Positions 25,904-34,242 of a stretch of 64,000 bases of DNA are shown piece by piece; the stretch's first letter is position 1; every line of letters starts with the position of its first letter. The DNA is taken from NCBI RefSeq assembly GCF_002024505.1, contig NZ_CP019402.1:2790001-2854000 (forward strand). Reading direction: 5' to 3'. The notes under the pieces are model-generated. The model saw only the letters and a list, made by a program, of their open reading frames with translations, had not been told where the DNA came from and made no database searches. Source of the DNA: Plantibacter flavus (GTDB lineage Bacteria > Actinomycetota > Actinomycetes > Actinomycetales > Microbacteriaceae). Both the position numbers and the translations under genes were made by a program.

Positions 25904-26828
25904 TCCGCTCGGCGCCGGTCGGCGTGCGTGGGCCTCGTTCACGGGTTCGGCGTTCGTCGGCTGGGTGAAGGCCCATCGGCGCGGCATCGGCGTGGCGGTG
26001 CTCATCGCATTCGCCGTCTTCCTGATCGTCTACGTCTGGCTCAACCCGGATGTGCTCGCGGACGCGCTCTCGATCGGGTGGGGCAACCTCGCGGTGCTGT
26101 TCGGCCTGTACGTCGTGGTGCTCCTGACACACTTCCTGATCCTCATCACCACCGTGCGACTGTGCGGGAAGCGCATCGCCGTCGGTCCGGGGGCGAGCCT
26201 GACGGTCTATTCGACGGTCGCGAACTTCTTCGGCCCGTTGCAGACCGGGCCAGGCGTCCGCGCCGTGTATCTGAAGACCACGGTCGGTGTGCGCCTCCGC
26301 GACTACACGTCCGCGACGTTGTTCTACCTGTTCGTGTTCGGCGCCGTGAACGCCTCCCTGCTGTTCCTGACGACCTTCCCGTGGCTCTCGGCACTCGGGA
26401 TCGCGATCGGTGCGGCCATCGTCGTCCTGGCGACCTGGAAGCTCGGTCTCGCCGACCAGGCCGGCACGGTCGCCGCGATCGCCGGGATCACGGTCGTGCA
26501 GGCCCTCGTCATGAGTGTGATCTACTTCGTCGAGGTGAACGCCGTCGCCGGCCCTTACGACTTCATGCACTCCCTCGTCTACGCGGCGAGCGCGAACCTG
26601 TCCCTGTTCGTCTCGCTGACGCCGGGAGCGATCGGCATCCGAGAGGGGTTCCTGTACTTCGCCCAGCACCTCCACGGCATCCCATCGGACACGATCGTCG
26701 CGGCCGGGATCGCCGACCGGGCGATCTACGCCGTGTTCCTGGGGGTGCTGTTCCTCATCTCAGGGGCACTCCACCTGCGGTCCGCCGTCCAGCAGCAGAC
26801 CACGGACCGCCTCGGCGACGCGGGCTGA
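25893..26828 (+). CDS. YbhN / LPG-synthase-TM family membrane protein
   Basis: A 311-aa membrane protein with about eight helices. SVIYFVEVNAVAG, followed by SANLSLFVSLTPGAIGIREGF, is the conserved segment of the flippase-like domain found in lysylphosphatidylglycerol synthase and the YbhN family. VANFFGPLQTGPGVRAVYLK is the other conserved block. Family members next to GT2 genes are thought to flip or handle lipid-linked sugars. It begins inside the end of the GT2 gene. Its 3' end overlaps the convergent glycosyltransferase gene by 69 bases, so the last 23 codons are coding on both strands. Confidence 0.82.
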   Translation: MATDPLGAGRRAWASFTGSAFVGWVKAHRRGIGVAVLIAFAVFLIVYVWLNPDVLADALSIGWGNLAVLFGLYVVVLLTHFLILITTVRLCGKRIAVGPGASLTVYSTVANFFGPLQTGPGVRAVYLKTTVGVRLRDYTSATLFYLFVFGAVNASLLFLTTFPWLSALGIAIGAAIVVLATWKLGLADQAGTVAAIAGITVVQALVMSVIYFVEVNAVAGPYDFMHSLVYAASANLSLFVSLTPGAIGIREGFLYFAQHLHGIPSDTIVAAGIADRAIYAVFLGVLFLISGALHLRSAVQQQTTDRLGDAG

Positions 26829-27878
26829 GGACCAGAGGCGTTCGTACAGCAGCCTGCCCCGGCTCCCGATCCGATCGAGCTCGTCGGGGTGGTCCGCCGC
26901 CCAGACGATCGTCTCGGCGAGGGCCGCTGGGTCGCGCTGCGATACGACGAGCGCGTCGACCCGATCCGTGAAGACGCCGGTCTCCTCGTTCTCGCCGACC
27001 ACCGCGGGTCGAGCACTCGAGAGGTACTGCATGGTCTTGCCGGTCACGACGAACCGGGACTGCACGGTCCCGCCGAACGGGCCACCGAGGAGCAGGTCGA
27101 CCTGACCGAAGAGCTCCGGTAGCGCCGCGTAGTCGACCCAGTCACGGTGGTCCGCGGCGGATCCCTGCGCTCGGGCCTCGGCGATGAGGTGAGCGGTCTG
27201 CTCCCCACCGCCCACGAACAGGAACCGGATCCGCTCGTCTGTCCGCAGCAGCGCCGCCGAGGCGACCACCGTCTCCAAGCCATGCAGCGGCAACATCGAT
27301 CCGTAGTAGAGGACGGTGAAGGGGTCCGAGACCGAGCGAGCCGATCCTGGGTGCTCCGGTCGCGGCAGGAACGTCGCCTCATCGCTCCCGACCGGCACGA
27401 CGCTGAACCGTTCAACGTCGAGCCCCATGCGGTCCGCCGAGTATCGCGCGTGCGACGCCGTGTCGCTGAGCACCCCGGCACACCGACGCATCATCACACG
27501 ATAGACACCGCGGAGCGCGCGTGCGCGGAGTGACCGCTCCGGGAACTTGTGGTGCTCGTCGACGAACCACTCCACCGGATTGATGAACTCGTCGTAGTAG
27601 ACCGGTCTGCGCCCGGCGAGCAGGAGCACGATCGGGAGGATCTCGTACCCTCGGAACGTCACCAGGTACGCGTCCGGCCGACCGGCCAGGCTGAGTCGGA
27701 CGAGCTGCCGAGCGACGTCGAGGTAGCGCAGCACCCCGCGGTGGGTGTTCTTGACGACGATCGTCTCCCCGACGACTCCGGAGTCGGCCACCCCCTGACG
27801 CAGCGTGATCGCCCGGATGTAATCGGGATGCCGGTAGCAGGTGACGACGGCGAGCCTCGCCACGGGCTGGCGGCTCAC
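26760..27878 (-). CDS. Glycosyltransferase, GT-B fold (GT4-like)
   Basis: A 372-aa GT-B type enzyme. The C-terminal donor half includes VLYYGSMLPLHGLETVV, FLFVGGGEQTAHLIAEA and VVTGKTMQYLSSARPAVVG, where the usual E-x7-E is replaced by a T-G-K-x-M-Q-Y-L arrangement seen in several GT4 subgroups. The N-terminal half has VVTCYRHPDYIRAI and VYYDEFINPVEWFVDEH. It starts with GTG at 27878, seven bases after rmlA, and is probably in the same operon, which hints at a dTDP-sugar donor. Its last 69 bases lie antisense to the YbhN-like gene. Confidence 0.8.
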   Translation of the reverse strand: MSRQPVARLAVVTCYRHPDYIRAITLRQGVADSGVVGETIVVKNTHRGVLRYLDVARQLVRLSLAGRPDAYLVTFRGYEILPIVLLLAGRRPVYYDEFINPVEWFVDEHHKFPERSLRARALRGVYRVMMRRCAGVLSDTASHARYSADRMGLDVERFSVVPVGSDEATFLPRPEHPGSARSVSDPFTVLYYGSMLPLHGLETVVASAALLRTDERIRFLFVGGGEQTAHLIAEARAQGSAADHRDWVDYAALPELFGQVDLLLGGPFGGTVQSRFVVTGKTMQYLSSARPAVVGENEETGVFTDRVDALVVSQRDPAALAETIVWAADHPDELDRIGSRGRLLYERLWSSARVAEAVRGLLLDGGPQVECP

Positions 27879-27885
27879 CGCCCGG

Positions 27886-28752
27886 TCACGCCTGCGCGAG
27901 GAGCGTCTGCAGGTACCGGCCGTAGCCGCTCTTCACCAGGGGCGCGGCGAGGGCGGCGAGCCGCTCGTCGTCGATCCACCCGGCACGCCACGCGATCTCC
28001 TCGATGCAGCCGACCTTGAAGCCCTGGCGGTCCTCGATGACGCGCACGTACTCGGACGCCTGCATCATCGACTCGAAGGTGCCGGTGTCGAGCCAGGCGG
28101 TGCCGCGGTCGAGCACCTGGACCTGGAGGTCACCCTGCTCCAGGTAGCGCTCGTTGACCGTGGAGATCTCGAGCTCGCCGCGCGCGGAGGGCTCGATCGT
28201 CTTCGCGATCTCGACGATCGAGTTGTCGTAGAAGTACAGACCGGGCACGGCGTAGTTGCTCTTCGGCTGCGCGGGCTTCTCCTCGATGGAGAGGGCCTTG
28301 AAGTCGTCGTCGAACTCCACGACGCCGTAGGCCTTCGGGTCTGCAACCTGGTAGGCGAAGATCAGCGCGCCGTCGATGTCGTTGTGACTGCGGAGGGCCG
28401 AACCGAGGCCGGTGCCGTGGAAGATGTTGTCGCCGAGGACGAGGGCGACGCTCTCGTCGCCGATGAACTCCTCACCGATGATGAACGCCTGCGCCAGACC
28501 GTCGGGCGAGGGCTGCACGGCGTACTCGAGCCGGATGCCGAGATCGTCACCGTTGCCGAGGAGGGCTCGGAACTGCTCGTTGTACTCGGGCGTGGTGATG
28601 ATGAGGATCTCCTTGATCCCCGCCATCATGAGCGTCGACAGGGGGTAGTAGATCATCGGCTTGTCGTAGATCGGCATGAGCTGCTTCGAGATGCCCTTGG
28701 TGATCGGCCAGAGCCGCGTGCCGGATCCACCGGCGAGAATGATGCCGCGCAT
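27886..28752 (-). CDS. rmlA: Glucose-1-phosphate thymidylyltransferase
   Basis: A 288-aa cytosolic enzyme that makes dTDP-glucose, the first step of dTDP-L-rhamnose synthesis. It shows the nucleotide-binding [20 protein letters not shown] at the N-terminus, the [16 protein letters not shown] loop, [14 protein letters not shown] and [20 protein letters not shown], all diagnostic of RmlA. The ATG is preceded by AGAGGAAAG about nine bases upstream. A GT-B glycosyltransferase follows after 7 bases. rmlC and rmlD lie 3-4 kb away in the same locus, while rmlB is not in the window. Confidence 0.96.
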   Translation of the reverse strand: MRGIILAGGSGTRLWPITKGISKQLMPIYDKPMIYYPLSTLMMAGIKEILIITTPEYNEQFRALLGNGDDLGIRLEYAVQPSPDGLAQAFIIGEEFIGDESVALVLGDNIFHGTGLGSALRSHNDIDGALIFAYQVADPKAYGVVEFDDDFKALSIEEKPAQPKSNYAVPGLYFYDNSIVEIAKTIEPSARGELEISTVNERYLEQGDLQVQVLDRGTAWLDTGTFESMMQASEYVRVIEDRQGFKVGCIEEIAWRAGWIDDERLAALAAPLVKSGYGRYLQTLLAQA

Positions 28753-28915
28753 CGGTCACTTTCCTCTGATGTCGTCGCCGAAACGGTGTCGGCTGGTCGG
28801 ACGGCGCTGCGCTGTCCAGCTCGCTGGGTGCCGTCTGTTCCTGAATGATCGCCGACGGACCGGTCGTATCGGTCCGATAGCCTGTCAACCGTAGCAAAGA
28901 CAAAAGGAGAACACC

Positions 28916-29293
28916 GTGAGCGACAGCGCTTCGGCACCAGTGGCCGAGACGAACGACGTGCGTGGACTGCGCGCCGAGATCCTGAGATTGCGCGATGCGC
29001 TCGCCGGGGCGACCGCTGAGGCGGAACACGCTCAGCAACGACTGGCGGCCTCCAAGCTCGACCTGGACGGACTGCCACTCGCGCAGGAGAACCTCCGGCT
29101 CCGGGACGAGCTCGCGCAGGCGAGGGTCGGTCAGCACTACTTCGAATCGCTCTACCTCCGCATCTCGGCTGAGCGTGAACGCGACCACGAGCGACTCGTG
29201 GGCGAGTTCACCGGGTCACGGACGTGGCGCATCGGCGCAGCAGTGATGAGCCCGCTCAGCGTCGTGAAGCGTCTCCGCGGAGGCCGCTCGTGA
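28916..29293 (+). CDS. Small coiled-coil protein with a C-terminal TWRxG basic tail
   Basis: A 125-aa protein without a recognised named domain. The region from about residue 15 to 95 is heptad-rich and charged (LRAEILRLRDALAGATAEAE, then SAERERDHERLVGEF), predicting a long coiled coil. The C-terminus FTGSRTWRIGAAVMSPLSVV is closely similar in pattern to the tail of the small protein at 18836. GTG 28916 has a strong AAGGAG site, and TAGCCT at 28878-28883 may be the -10 box. The stop overlaps the GTG of the following two-domain GT2 (GTGA), so the pair is translationally coupled, exactly as at 18836-17296. It is a likely accessory or scaffold for the GT2. Confidence 0.72.
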   Translation: MSDSASAPVAETNDVRGLRAEILRLRDALAGATAEAEHAQQRLAASKLDLDGLPLAQENLRLRDELAQARVGQHYFESLYLRISAERERDHERLVGEFTGSRTWRIGAAVMSPLSVVKRLRGGRS

Positions 29294-30834
29294 CCGCAGG
29301 CCCGACGGCATCCGAGGCTGGACCGCAGTTCTCCATCGTCGTTCCCCTGTACAACACGACACCGTTCCTCCTGCAGGAGATGGTCGCCTCCGTGCAGCTG
29401 CAGACCTACACCGACTGGGAACTGGTGCTGGTCGACGACGCGTCACCCGACCCGCGGACGCTCGAGACGGCTCGCGCGTGTTCCGCCTCCGACGACCGGA
29501 TCGTCCTCGTCGAACTCCCGGACAACCGGAACATCTCCGAGGCGTCGAACGCCGGCATCGATGCGAGCCGAGGCGTGTTCGTCGCGCTCCTGGATCACGA
29601 CGACACCCTCGACCCGCGCGCGCTCGATCTGGTGAACCGGGCGATCCAGCAGGGCGTCGACGTCGACTACGTCTACACCGACCAGGACGTGATGACCGAC
29701 AAGGGCCATTACCGCATCCCGTTCGCGAAGCCGGAATGGTCTCCCGAGCGTCTGCTCGGTCAGATGTTCACGTCGCACCTGTCCGTGTTCCGCACCTCCC
29801 TCCTCCGCGAGGTCGGTCCCTTCAACACGGATTACAACGGCTCCCAGGACCACGACCTCGTGCTGCGGTTCACCGAGCGGGCTCGGGGTATCGTCCATGT
29901 CCCCGAGGTGCTCTACCACTGGCGTGCCGTTCCCGGCTCCACGGCGCTGAACGGTTCTGAGAAGAGCTACGCCTGGGACGCCGGCCTCGCGGCTGTGACC
30001 GCCGCCGTCGAACGTCGCGGCATCGAGGCCGACGTCGCCTTCGGCCCCAATTTCGGAACGTACGCCGTGCGGCACCGACTCCGCCCTGACCGGACGATCT
30101 CGATCCTGGTCGCCGCCGACGCGCAGCGTCCGCGCCTCGACGAGCTCCTCGCCGAGCTCGACGCCTCGGATGCGGCCGGACAGGTCGTCGAGGTCATCGT
30201 CGCCCTGCCGGAAGGCCGGACGCCCCCCGAGGTCGCCCGTCCTCCAGGACGCTTCCCGGTCTCGTTCGTCCGCACGACCGCGTCGGAGCGGACCCGGCTG
30301 TTGCACGAGGCGTCCGTCGAAGCGCGTGGTGACCTGCTCGTCCTGTTGAGCGAATCCCTGTCGCAGCTCGGGCCCGACACCGTCTCGCGACTCGCCGGTG
30401 CCCTCGGCGAGCCCGACGTCGCCTTCGTCGGGGGACGCATCGTGTTCGCCGACGGCACGGTGAAGCACGCCGGCTATCGCAAGTCGCAGACCCATCTGCG
30501 CGATGCCTTCCGCGGCTGGCCCGCCGGAACGGACAGCACCTACGGCGCGCTCACGGTGAACCGCGAGGTCAGCGCGATCTCAGCGGAGTTCGCGGTGATC
30601 GAGCGGACCGTCTTCGAATCCGTCGGCGGGTTCAACGCCGAGCTCGACGAGTACTGCGCCGAACTCGACCTGGCCGCCAAGGTGTGGGCTCAGGGCAGCA
30701 GGGTCCTCACCCTCTGCGAACCGGTCGTCACGTCGCTCGACCACTCGATCGCCGCAGACGAACTGCCGAAGCGTCAGCGGAAGGTGATCTCACGCAGGTG
30801 GGGTTGGAAGGGCGTCGACCGCTTCACGCCGTGA
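29290..30834 (+). CDS. Large GT2 glycosyltransferase with a second degenerate domain
   Basis: A 514-aa protein. The first domain is a complete GT2: FSIVVPLYNTTPFLLQEMV, LVLVDDASPDPRTLE, VALLDHDDTLDPRALDLV (DxD) and GPFNTDYNGSQDHDLVLRF (acceptor base). The second half (from about residue 270, ISILVAADAQRPRLDELL) resembles another GT-A domain lacking a clear DxD, with a distal FNAELDEYCAELDLAAKVWA segment. Domain order is the reverse of that in the GT2 at 17296. The GTG start overlaps the small coiled-coil gene stop. The gene ends inside a perfect 14-bp hairpin shared with the convergent rmlC. Confidence 0.86.
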   Translation: MTAGPTASEAGPQFSIVVPLYNTTPFLLQEMVASVQLQTYTDWELVLVDDASPDPRTLETARACSASDDRIVLVELPDNRNISEASNAGIDASRGVFVALLDHDDTLDPRALDLVNRAIQQGVDVDYVYTDQDVMTDKGHYRIPFAKPEWSPERLLGQMFTSHLSVFRTSLLREVGPFNTDYNGSQDHDLVLRFTERARGIVHVPEVLYHWRAVPGSTALNGSEKSYAWDAGLAAVTAAVERRGIEADVAFGPNFGTYAVRHRLRPDRTISILVAADAQRPRLDELLAELDASDAAGQVVEVIVALPEGRTPPEVARPPGRFPVSFVRTTASERTRLLHEASVEARGDLLVLLSESLSQLGPDTVSRLAGALGEPDVAFVGGRIVFADGTVKHAGYRKSQTHLRDAFRGWPAGTDSTYGALTVNREVSAISAEFAVIERTVFESVGGFNAELDEYCAELDLAAKVWAQGSRVLTLCEPVVTSLDHSIAADELPKRQRKVISRRWGWKGVDRFTP

Positions 30835-30858
30835 GGCCTGCAGGCAGGCCTCACGGCG
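30827..30858. terminator. Perfect 14-bp hairpin between convergent GT2 and rmlC
   Basis: CGCCGTGAGGCCTG and CAGGCCTCACGGCG form a perfect 14-bp stem around the loop CAGG. The left arm includes the GT2 stop codon and the structure ends 8 bases before the rmlC stop. No T-tract follows on either strand; it probably works as a bidirectional terminator. Confidence 0.65.
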
Positions 30859-30865
30859 CGGGGCG

Positions 30866-31468
30866 TCAGCCCCGGAGCGTCTGGTAGAAGGCGCGGGCGT
30901 CGTCCCAGGTCGGCAGGAGGCCGGCGGCGGCCGCCTCGTCGAGGCCGGGGGCCTCGGTGTCCTTCGGTGAGAGCAGCGGGGTGCCTGCCTCCGGAGGAAT
31001 GACGAGACCGACCCGCTCGTCGAGCGGGTTGATGCCGTGCTCACGGTCGGGACGGTAGACGTCGGTCACGAGGTAGCTGACGGTGGCGTCGTCGGTGAGC
31101 GCCACGAAGCAGTGACCGAGGCCCTCGGAGATGAAGATGGCCTTGCGGTCGGTGTCGTCGAGCAGCACCGAGTCCCACTGGCCGAAGGTCGGTGAGCCCA
31201 CGCGGATGTCGATGACGTAGTCGAGGACGGCGCCGCGCGTGGCCGTGACGTACTTCGCCTGGCCGATCGGAATGTCCGCGAAGTGGATGCCGCGCACCGA
31301 GCCACGCTTCGACACCGAGGTGTTCGACTGAGCGAGCTTGATGGACCGGCCGGAGGCCTCTTCGAGCTTGTCGAAGCGGTACCACTCGAGGAAGACACCT
31401 CGGTCGTCGCCGAACTGCTTCGGCGTGATCTCATAGCTGTCGGGGACGTTCAGTTCGCGGATCTGCAC
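30866..31468 (-). CDS. rmlC: dTDP-4-dehydrorhamnose 3,5-epimerase
   Basis: A 200-aa cupin-fold cytosolic enzyme. It shows DDRGVFLEWYRFD, the catalytic-His block SVRGIHFADIP, GAVLDYVIDIRVGSPTFGQW, LGHCFVALTDDATVSYLVTD with the active-site Tyr, and YRPDREHGINPLD, all matching RmlC. The C-terminal 30 residues are longer and acidic. The start is GTG at 31468, six bases after a TAGACT -10 box, so the mRNA is probably leaderless. It converts dTDP-4-keto-6-deoxyglucose to the L-rhamnose configuration. Divergent from gtrA-rmlD. Confidence 0.93.
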   Translation of the reverse strand: MQIRELNVPDSYEITPKQFGDDRGVFLEWYRFDKLEEASGRSIKLAQSNTSVSKRGSVRGIHFADIPIGQAKYVTATRGAVLDYVIDIRVGSPTFGQWDSVLLDDTDRKAIFISEGLGHCFVALTDDATVSYLVTDVYRPDREHGINPLDERVGLVIPPEAGTPLLSPKDTEAPGLDEAAAAGLLPTWDDARAFYQTLRG

Positions 31469-31474
31469 CCGGGG

Positions 31475-31480
31475 AGTCTA
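31475..31480 (-). promoter_or_regulatory. -10 element TAGACT for rmlC
   Basis: On the minus strand TAGACT is followed by six bases and the GTG start at 31468. No ribosome site is present, consistent with a leaderless mRNA. Confidence 0.55.
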
Positions 31481-31530
31481 CCAAGACGATGCCCTGCGGA
31501 GGGATGCCGTGGTCCGGTTGCCGGTCGCCT

Positions 31531-31544
31531 CAGGCATAATCGAG
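31531..31544 (+). promoter_or_regulatory. Promoter core CAGGCATAATCGAG for gtrA-rmlD
   Basis: The -10 element CATAAT lies 30 bases before the gtrA ATG. The surrounding 14 bases are identical to those at the YfhO-like gene promoter (24871-24884, minus strand). Confidence 0.5.
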
Positions 31545-31568
31545 TGTCCGCGCACAGAACGGCCCGCC

Positions 31569-32162
31569 ATGATCCCCCTGCTCCGCCGCCTCTGGGACGG
31601 CGTCGCCGCGTACGCGGTGAAGTTCGGCGTCGTCGGACTCATCGGCTTCGGCCTCGACGTCCTCGTGTTCAACCTGCTGCGGGTCGGCGTCTTCGGGCAT
31701 GACCACCTCGCCCAGTCTCCCATCGGCGCCAAGGTCATCAGCGTCTCGGTCGCGATCGTCTTCAATTGGATCGGCAACCGGTACTGGACCTTCCGCGAGC
31801 ACCGCCGGAAGAACTTCATCCTGGAGCTCGGCGAATACGTGATCGTCTCCCTGGGCGGGATGGCCATCGCGGTCGGGTGCCTCTCCATGAGCCACTACGT
31901 GCTCGGCTTCACCTCGCTGCTCGCCGACAACATCGCGTCGAACGTCATCGGACTGGGCCTCGGAACCCTCTTCCGCTTCTTCCTCTACCGGTTCTGGGTG
32001 TACGGGCACCACCGGGCGGACGGCCTGGCCAACCTCGCCCGTGTGGAGGAGGCCCAGCGGACCCTGTTCGAGGAGCCGCCGGCCGACGCCGCCCGGTCAG
32101 CGACCTCCCCGACCGAGCCGGGTACGATGAACGGGCCACTCCCGAGAGGACCCCTATCTTGA
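31569..32162 (+). CDS. GtrA family membrane protein
   Basis: A 197-aa protein with four predicted helices: about residues 15-36, 45-66, 82-105 and 115-137. KFGVVGLIGFGLDVLVFNLL, VFNWIGNRYWTFREH and the final FRFFLYRFWVYG are the conserved GtrA motifs. GtrA proteins are believed to move polyprenyl-phosphate-linked sugars across the membrane. ATG 31569 starts the conserved domain and lies 30 bases past a -10 element. The C-terminal tail is long and hydrophilic. Its stop overlaps the TTG start of rmlD (TTGA). Confidence 0.88.
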   Translation: MIPLLRRLWDGVAAYAVKFGVVGLIGFGLDVLVFNLLRVGVFGHDHLAQSPIGAKVISVSVAIVFNWIGNRYWTFREHRRKNFILELGEYVIVSLGGMAIAVGCLSMSHYVLGFTSLLADNIASNVIGLGLGTLFRFFLYRFWVYGHHRADGLANLARVEEAQRTLFEEPPADAARSATSPTEPGTMNGPLPRGPLS

Positions 32163-33010
32163 CGTACCTGATCACCGGCGCTTCCGGCATGCTCGGCCAC
32201 GACCTGCAGGAGGCCCTGACGGGTCGCGAGGTCACCTCCCTCGGTCGCGCCGAGCTGGACGTGACCGACCTCGAGGCCGTCCGCGCCGCTGTCGCGGGTC
32301 ACACCGCCGTCATCAACGCCGCCGCCTATACGAAGGTCGACGACGCCGAATCGCATGAGGCCGACGCAGCCGCCGTGAACGCTGTCGGCGCCCGCAACCT
32401 CGCGGTCGCCGCCCGGGAGGCCGGCGCGAAGCTCGTCCAAGTGTCCACCGACTACGTCTTCGACGGCTCCGCCACCTCGCCGTACCAGGAGGACCACCCG
32501 CTGGCCCCGATCAGCGCCTACGGCCGGACGAAAGCCGACGGGGAACGAGCCGTCCTCGCCGAGCACCCGAACGGCGGCTACATCGTCCGGACGGCCTGGC
32601 TGTACGGCAAGAACGGACCGAACTTCGCCGCGACCATGGCGAAGCTGGCTGCGAACGGCGTCGACCCGGCCGTCGTCACCGATCAGCTGGGGCAGCCCAC
32701 ATGGACCGCCGACCTCGCTGCGCAGATCGTCGCGCTGCTCGACGCCGACGCACCCGCCGGTATCTACCACGGCACCAACGCCGGGCAGGCCTCCTGGTAC
32801 GAGTTCGCCCAGGCGGTCTTCACGGCGGTCGGCGCGGATCCGGCACGGGTCTCCCCCACCGACAGCTCGGCCTTCGTCCGCCCCGCCCCGCGCCCCGCCT
32901 ACTCGGTGCTCGGTCACGACGCCTGGTCCACCGCCGGTCTCGCCCCGATGCGTGACTGGCGGGAGGCCTTCGAGGCAGCGACGCAGCACGGCGTCGTCAC
33001 GGCGCCGTGA
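32159..33010 (+). CDS. rmlD: dTDP-4-dehydrorhamnose reductase
   Basis: A 283-aa NAD(P)H-dependent SDR performing the last step of dTDP-L-rhamnose synthesis. It has LITGASGMLGHDLQEAL, NAAAYTKVDDAESH, the STDYVFDGSATSPYQEDHPL block and SAYGRTKADGERAV with the catalytic Tyr-Lys pair, followed by RTAWLYGKNGPNF, all diagnostic of RmlD. The start is TTG at 32159, supported by GAGAGGA nine bases upstream and by the four-base overlap with gtrA. TACGAT at 32123-32128 could be an internal promoter. The stop overlaps the next glycosyltransferase (GTGA). Confidence 0.94.
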   Translation: MTYLITGASGMLGHDLQEALTGREVTSLGRAELDVTDLEAVRAAVAGHTAVINAAAYTKVDDAESHEADAAAVNAVGARNLAVAAREAGAKLVQVSTDYVFDGSATSPYQEDHPLAPISAYGRTKADGERAVLAEHPNGGYIVRTAWLYGKNGPNFAATMAKLAANGVDPAVVTDQLGQPTWTADLAAQIVALLDADAPAGIYHGTNAGQASWYEFAQAVFTAVGADPARVSPTDSSAFVRPAPRPAYSVLGHDAWSTAGLAPMRDWREAFEAATQHGVVTAP

Positions 33011-34143
33011 CCACCCTGCGCGTCGTCGTCGACCAGATCGTCGCGCCGGTCGCCGGTGGCGTCGGTCGATACTCCGAGGAACTCACCCGGGAACTCATCG
33101 CGAGCGCCCCGGCGGGATGCGACGTCGAGGGCATCGTCTCGGCGGTGCCGAAGGAGAAGATCGACCTCCTGGAGTCCAAGCTCCCCGGACTGGCGGCGCT
33201 GCATCGCACCACGCTGCCGCGTCGCGAGCTCAGTGCCGCCTGGCAGCTCGGCATCGTCGCACCCGGGACGGCGAACGGCATGGTGCACGCCCCGGGGCTC
33301 CTCGCCCCACTCAACCGCCACGATCGCATCAACGACGGCAACCAGATCGTCGTCACCATCCACGACACGCTCGCCTGGTCGCACCCCTCGTCACTGACGC
33401 CGATGTCGGTGGCCTGGCAGAAGGCGATGGTCAAGCGGGCGCGGAAGCACGCGGACGCCATCGTCGTCCCGACGCATGCGGTCGCCGACGAACTGCGCGA
33501 CATCGTCGATCTCGGCGATCGTGTCCGGGTCATCGGCGGCGCGGCCGCGACGACACTCACCATCCCCACCGACGCAGACGGGCGCGCACGGACGCTCGAC
33601 CTCCCGTCCGAATACCTCGTGTCGGTCGGTTCGCTCGACCCCCGCCGCGGGATCACGGAGCTCATCACCGGCCTCGGCCGCCCCGGCGCCCCCGACCTCC
33701 CGCTGCTCATCGTCGGCACCGACAGCTGGGGCGACGTCACCCTCGCCCAGGTGGCCGATGAAGCCGGCCTGCCGGAGGGGCGGGTGCGTGCACTCGGATT
33801 CCTCGACGACGCCGACCTCGCCGTCGTCCTCGACCGCGCGACCGCCTTCGTCTACCCGAGTCTCGCCGAAGGGTTCGGGCTCCCGCTCGTCGAGGCGTTC
33901 CGCTTCGGCACGCCCGTCATCCACTCCGACGTGCCGGCGCTCGTCGAGGTCGGCGGTGGAGCCGGCGTCGTGGTCGAGTCCGGAGCCAAGGGGTACGCCG
34001 ATCGTCTCATCGCCACCATCAACGACGTCATCGGCGACAGCGAACGCCTCTCCCGCCTGCGCATCCTCGGCATGGACCGCGAGCAGGCCTTCAGCTGGCG
34101 CGATTCCGCAGAACGCGTCTGGCAGCTGCACGCGGAGATCTGA
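33007..34143 (+). CDS. Glycosyltransferase family 4 (GT-B fold)
   Basis: A 378-aa GT4 enzyme. The N-terminal VAPVAGGVGRYSEELTREL is the acceptor-side glycine loop, VVTIHDTLAWSHPSSL follows, and the donor half has VGSLDPRRGITELI, RVRALGFLDDADLAVVLDRA and the E-x7-E motif in SLAEGFGLPLVEAFRFG. Its GTG start overlaps the rmlD stop, so it is translated with the rhamnose reductase. This strongly suggests, but does not prove, that it is a rhamnosyltransferase. It acts on the cytosolic side. Confidence 0.9.
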   Translation: MTTLRVVVDQIVAPVAGGVGRYSEELTRELIASAPAGCDVEGIVSAVPKEKIDLLESKLPGLAALHRTTLPRRELSAAWQLGIVAPGTANGMVHAPGLLAPLNRHDRINDGNQIVVTIHDTLAWSHPSSLTPMSVAWQKAMVKRARKHADAIVVPTHAVADELRDIVDLGDRVRVIGGAAATTLTIPTDADGRARTLDLPSEYLVSVGSLDPRRGITELITGLGRPGAPDLPLLIVGTDSWGDVTLAQVADEAGLPEGRVRALGFLDDADLAVVLDRATAFVYPSLAEGFGLPLVEAFRFGTPVIHSDVPALVEVGGGAGVVVESGAKGYADRLIATINDVIGDSERLSRLRILGMDREQAFSWRDSAERVWQLHAEI

Positions 34144-34188
34144 GCCGGCCGGAATGCTGACGATCGGCGTCGATCCACACCGCTGAAC

Positions 34189-34211
34189 CCGCCCGTTCGT
34201 AACGTGGGCGG
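34189..34211 (+). terminator. Weak hairpin after the GT4 gene
   Basis: CCGCCC then GTT can pair with AAC then GGGCGG across a 3-base loop with a two-base bulge. It lies 46 bases after the GT4 stop and just before the methyltransferase promoter. No T-tract; low confidence. Confidence 0.3.
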
Positions 34212-34230
34212 ACGAGCGATCCGACACTCG

Positions 34231-34236
34231 TAGGGT
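34231..34236 (+). promoter_or_regulatory. -10 element TAGGGT for the methyltransferase at 34243
   Basis: TAGGGT is followed by six bases and the GTG at 34243. There is no ribosome site, so this is another leaderless-type start; it also rules out the upstream TTG at 34240. Confidence 0.55.
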
Positions 34237-34242
34237 TGATTG

